From an uncultured Methylobacter sp. (GTDB taxonomy: Bacteria > Pseudomonadota > Gammaproteobacteria > Methylococcales > Methylomonadaceae), in NCBI GenBank assembly GCA_903831545.1, contig CAIKYI010000239.1, forward strand, positions 1-6,904: DNA of 6,904 nt, written 5' to 3'. Numbering within the stretch: position 1 is the first letter of the stretch; every line of letters starts with the position of its first letter. Below, piece by piece: positions 6,202-6,904 of this stretch. Under the pieces are notes generated by a model, which was not told the DNA's origin, ran no database searches, and saw only the letters and a list, made by a program, of their open reading frames with translations. The position numbers and the translations under genes were made by a program.

Positions 6202-6904
6202 ATGCGCCTCACAGAGTTTGAAATTAAATCCATCATTACAAATACCAAAATATTTTTTGGTATTGAAGCAAAAGTATACTTGTTTGGTAGCCGAATAGAT
6301 GATTGTAAAAAAGGTGGGGATATTGATTTATATGTAATTCCATCAAATACAGATGATTTATATCAAAAAAAATTGATGTTTCTGGTTGCATTAGAAAAAT
6401 GCATTGGAGAGCAGAAAATAGATATTGTATTTGCACTGGAACCCGCTCGATTAATTGAACAAGTTGCATTACATGAGGGTGTTGAATTGACTATTGAACA
6501 TTTAAGAATACAAAAAGTAATCAATGAATGTGACAAACACCTGCATAGAATGAATGATGCTTATCAGGATATGCAGGCTTTTATGTTGCTGACACCTGAA
6601 AAATATCAACAACTGTCAAAGGACGAGATTCAGGATATTGATCAATATTTGTACAGGTTCTCAAAACTTCAGGATGCAATGGGCGAGAAGTTGTTTAAAT
6701 TGGTCATTAGCCGCTATGAAGAAAATTCAGAAAAATTATCTTTTATTGATATTTTAAATAAATTAGAAAAGTTGCAATTAATACAAAGTGCCGAAGACTG
6801 GAAGCTATTGCGACAAATAAGAAATGATCTAGCCCATGAGTATGAAGATGATCCTGAGAAAAATGTCTGGATACTTAATAATATCTTTTCAAAAAAGCAA
6901 CTGA
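6202..6904 (+). CDS. MNT-HEPN fusion protein (MntA-like nucleotidyltransferase joined to a HepT-like HEPN domain), 3' end beyond the window
   Basis: One frame runs from ATG 6202 through the last base with no stop; 234 codons are visible and the usual HEPN end seems close. Residues 1-97 are a minimal nucleotidyltransferase: VYLFGSRIDD then KKGGDIDLYV, giving GSx9DxD (Gly29-Ser30, Asp40, Asp42), and a third acidic site in QKIDIV (Asp74). Residues 101-234 are a HEPN domain of the HepT type: LTPEKYQQLS (130-139), DQYLYRFSKLQDAMGEKLF (147-165), FIDILNKLEKL (181-191), and RNDLAHEY (207-214), an exact Rx4HxY. In known two-gene HEPN/MNT pairs, HepT is an RNase toxin and MntA silences it by adenylylating the Tyr of this motif; that both keep these residues suggests a working pair. 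Here they form one chain. There is no good ribosome site at the normal distance from 6202. The alternative is internal initiation for the HEPN part, for example at TTG 6487. Confidence 0.85.
   Translation, partial: MRLTEFEIKSIITNTKIFFGIEAKVYLFGSRIDDCKKGGDIDLYVIPSNTDDLYQKKLMFLVALEKCIGEQKIDIVFALEPARLIEQVALHEGVELTIEHLRIQKVINECDKHLHRMNDAYQDMQAFMLLTPEKYQQLSKDEIQDIDQYLYRFSKLQDAMGEKLFKLVISRYEENSEKLSFIDILNKLEKLQLIQSAEDWKLLRQIRNDLAHEYEDDPEKNVWILNNIFSKKQL

Overview
The window looks like the 3' part of an exopolysaccharide locus of the exosortase A (XrtA, EpsH-type) / PEP-CTERM kind, followed by a decayed accessory region. The gene families, moderate GC content and the CGTCAT-bounded palindromic repeats suggest a gammaproteobacterium, perhaps a methanotroph of the Methylococcales. 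That placement is recollection-based and weak; no rRNA or housekeeping marker is present.

Bases 1-5113 hold four genes on the + strand, closely packed. The first is cut by the window edge and appears chimeric: its first half does not look like FemAB, while its second half is the C-terminal part of an XrtA-associated FemAB-like acyl/aminoacyl transferase. Two GT-4 type glycosyltransferases follow (the TIGR03087-like and TIGR03088-like pair), overlapping by 4 bases. Then comes a full-length glutamine-dependent amidotransferase of the asparagine synthase family (TIGR03108-like). Together the two glycosyltransferases would extend a lipid-linked or surface sugar chain, and the FemAB-like and amidotransferase proteins would modify it. 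The roles are inferred from family and context. The exosortase itself is not in the window.

Bases 5114-6201 are a graveyard of small accessory genes. They contain an intact 66-residue probable antitoxin, a 35-codon remnant of its RelE/ParE-like toxin partner, a ~96-bp nested palindromic repeat (R1), a 5'-truncated Rpn/DUF4351-type nuclease-family fragment, and a second copy of the repeat (R2). R2 lies inside a perfect 22-bp inverted repeat. R1 sits exactly between two truncated genes, so it may mark a deletion.

Bases 6202-6904 (open at the window end) encode one polypeptide that joins a minimal nucleotidyltransferase (MntA-like, GSx9DxD) to a HEPN domain (HepT-like, Rx4HxY). These are normally two separate genes of a toxin-antitoxin pair. 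The single-frame fusion, the inverted repeat just upstream and the chimeric first gene are the most unusual points of the window. I see no tRNA, rRNA, CRISPR array or complete insertion sequence, and no stretch above 300 bases lacks a gene.
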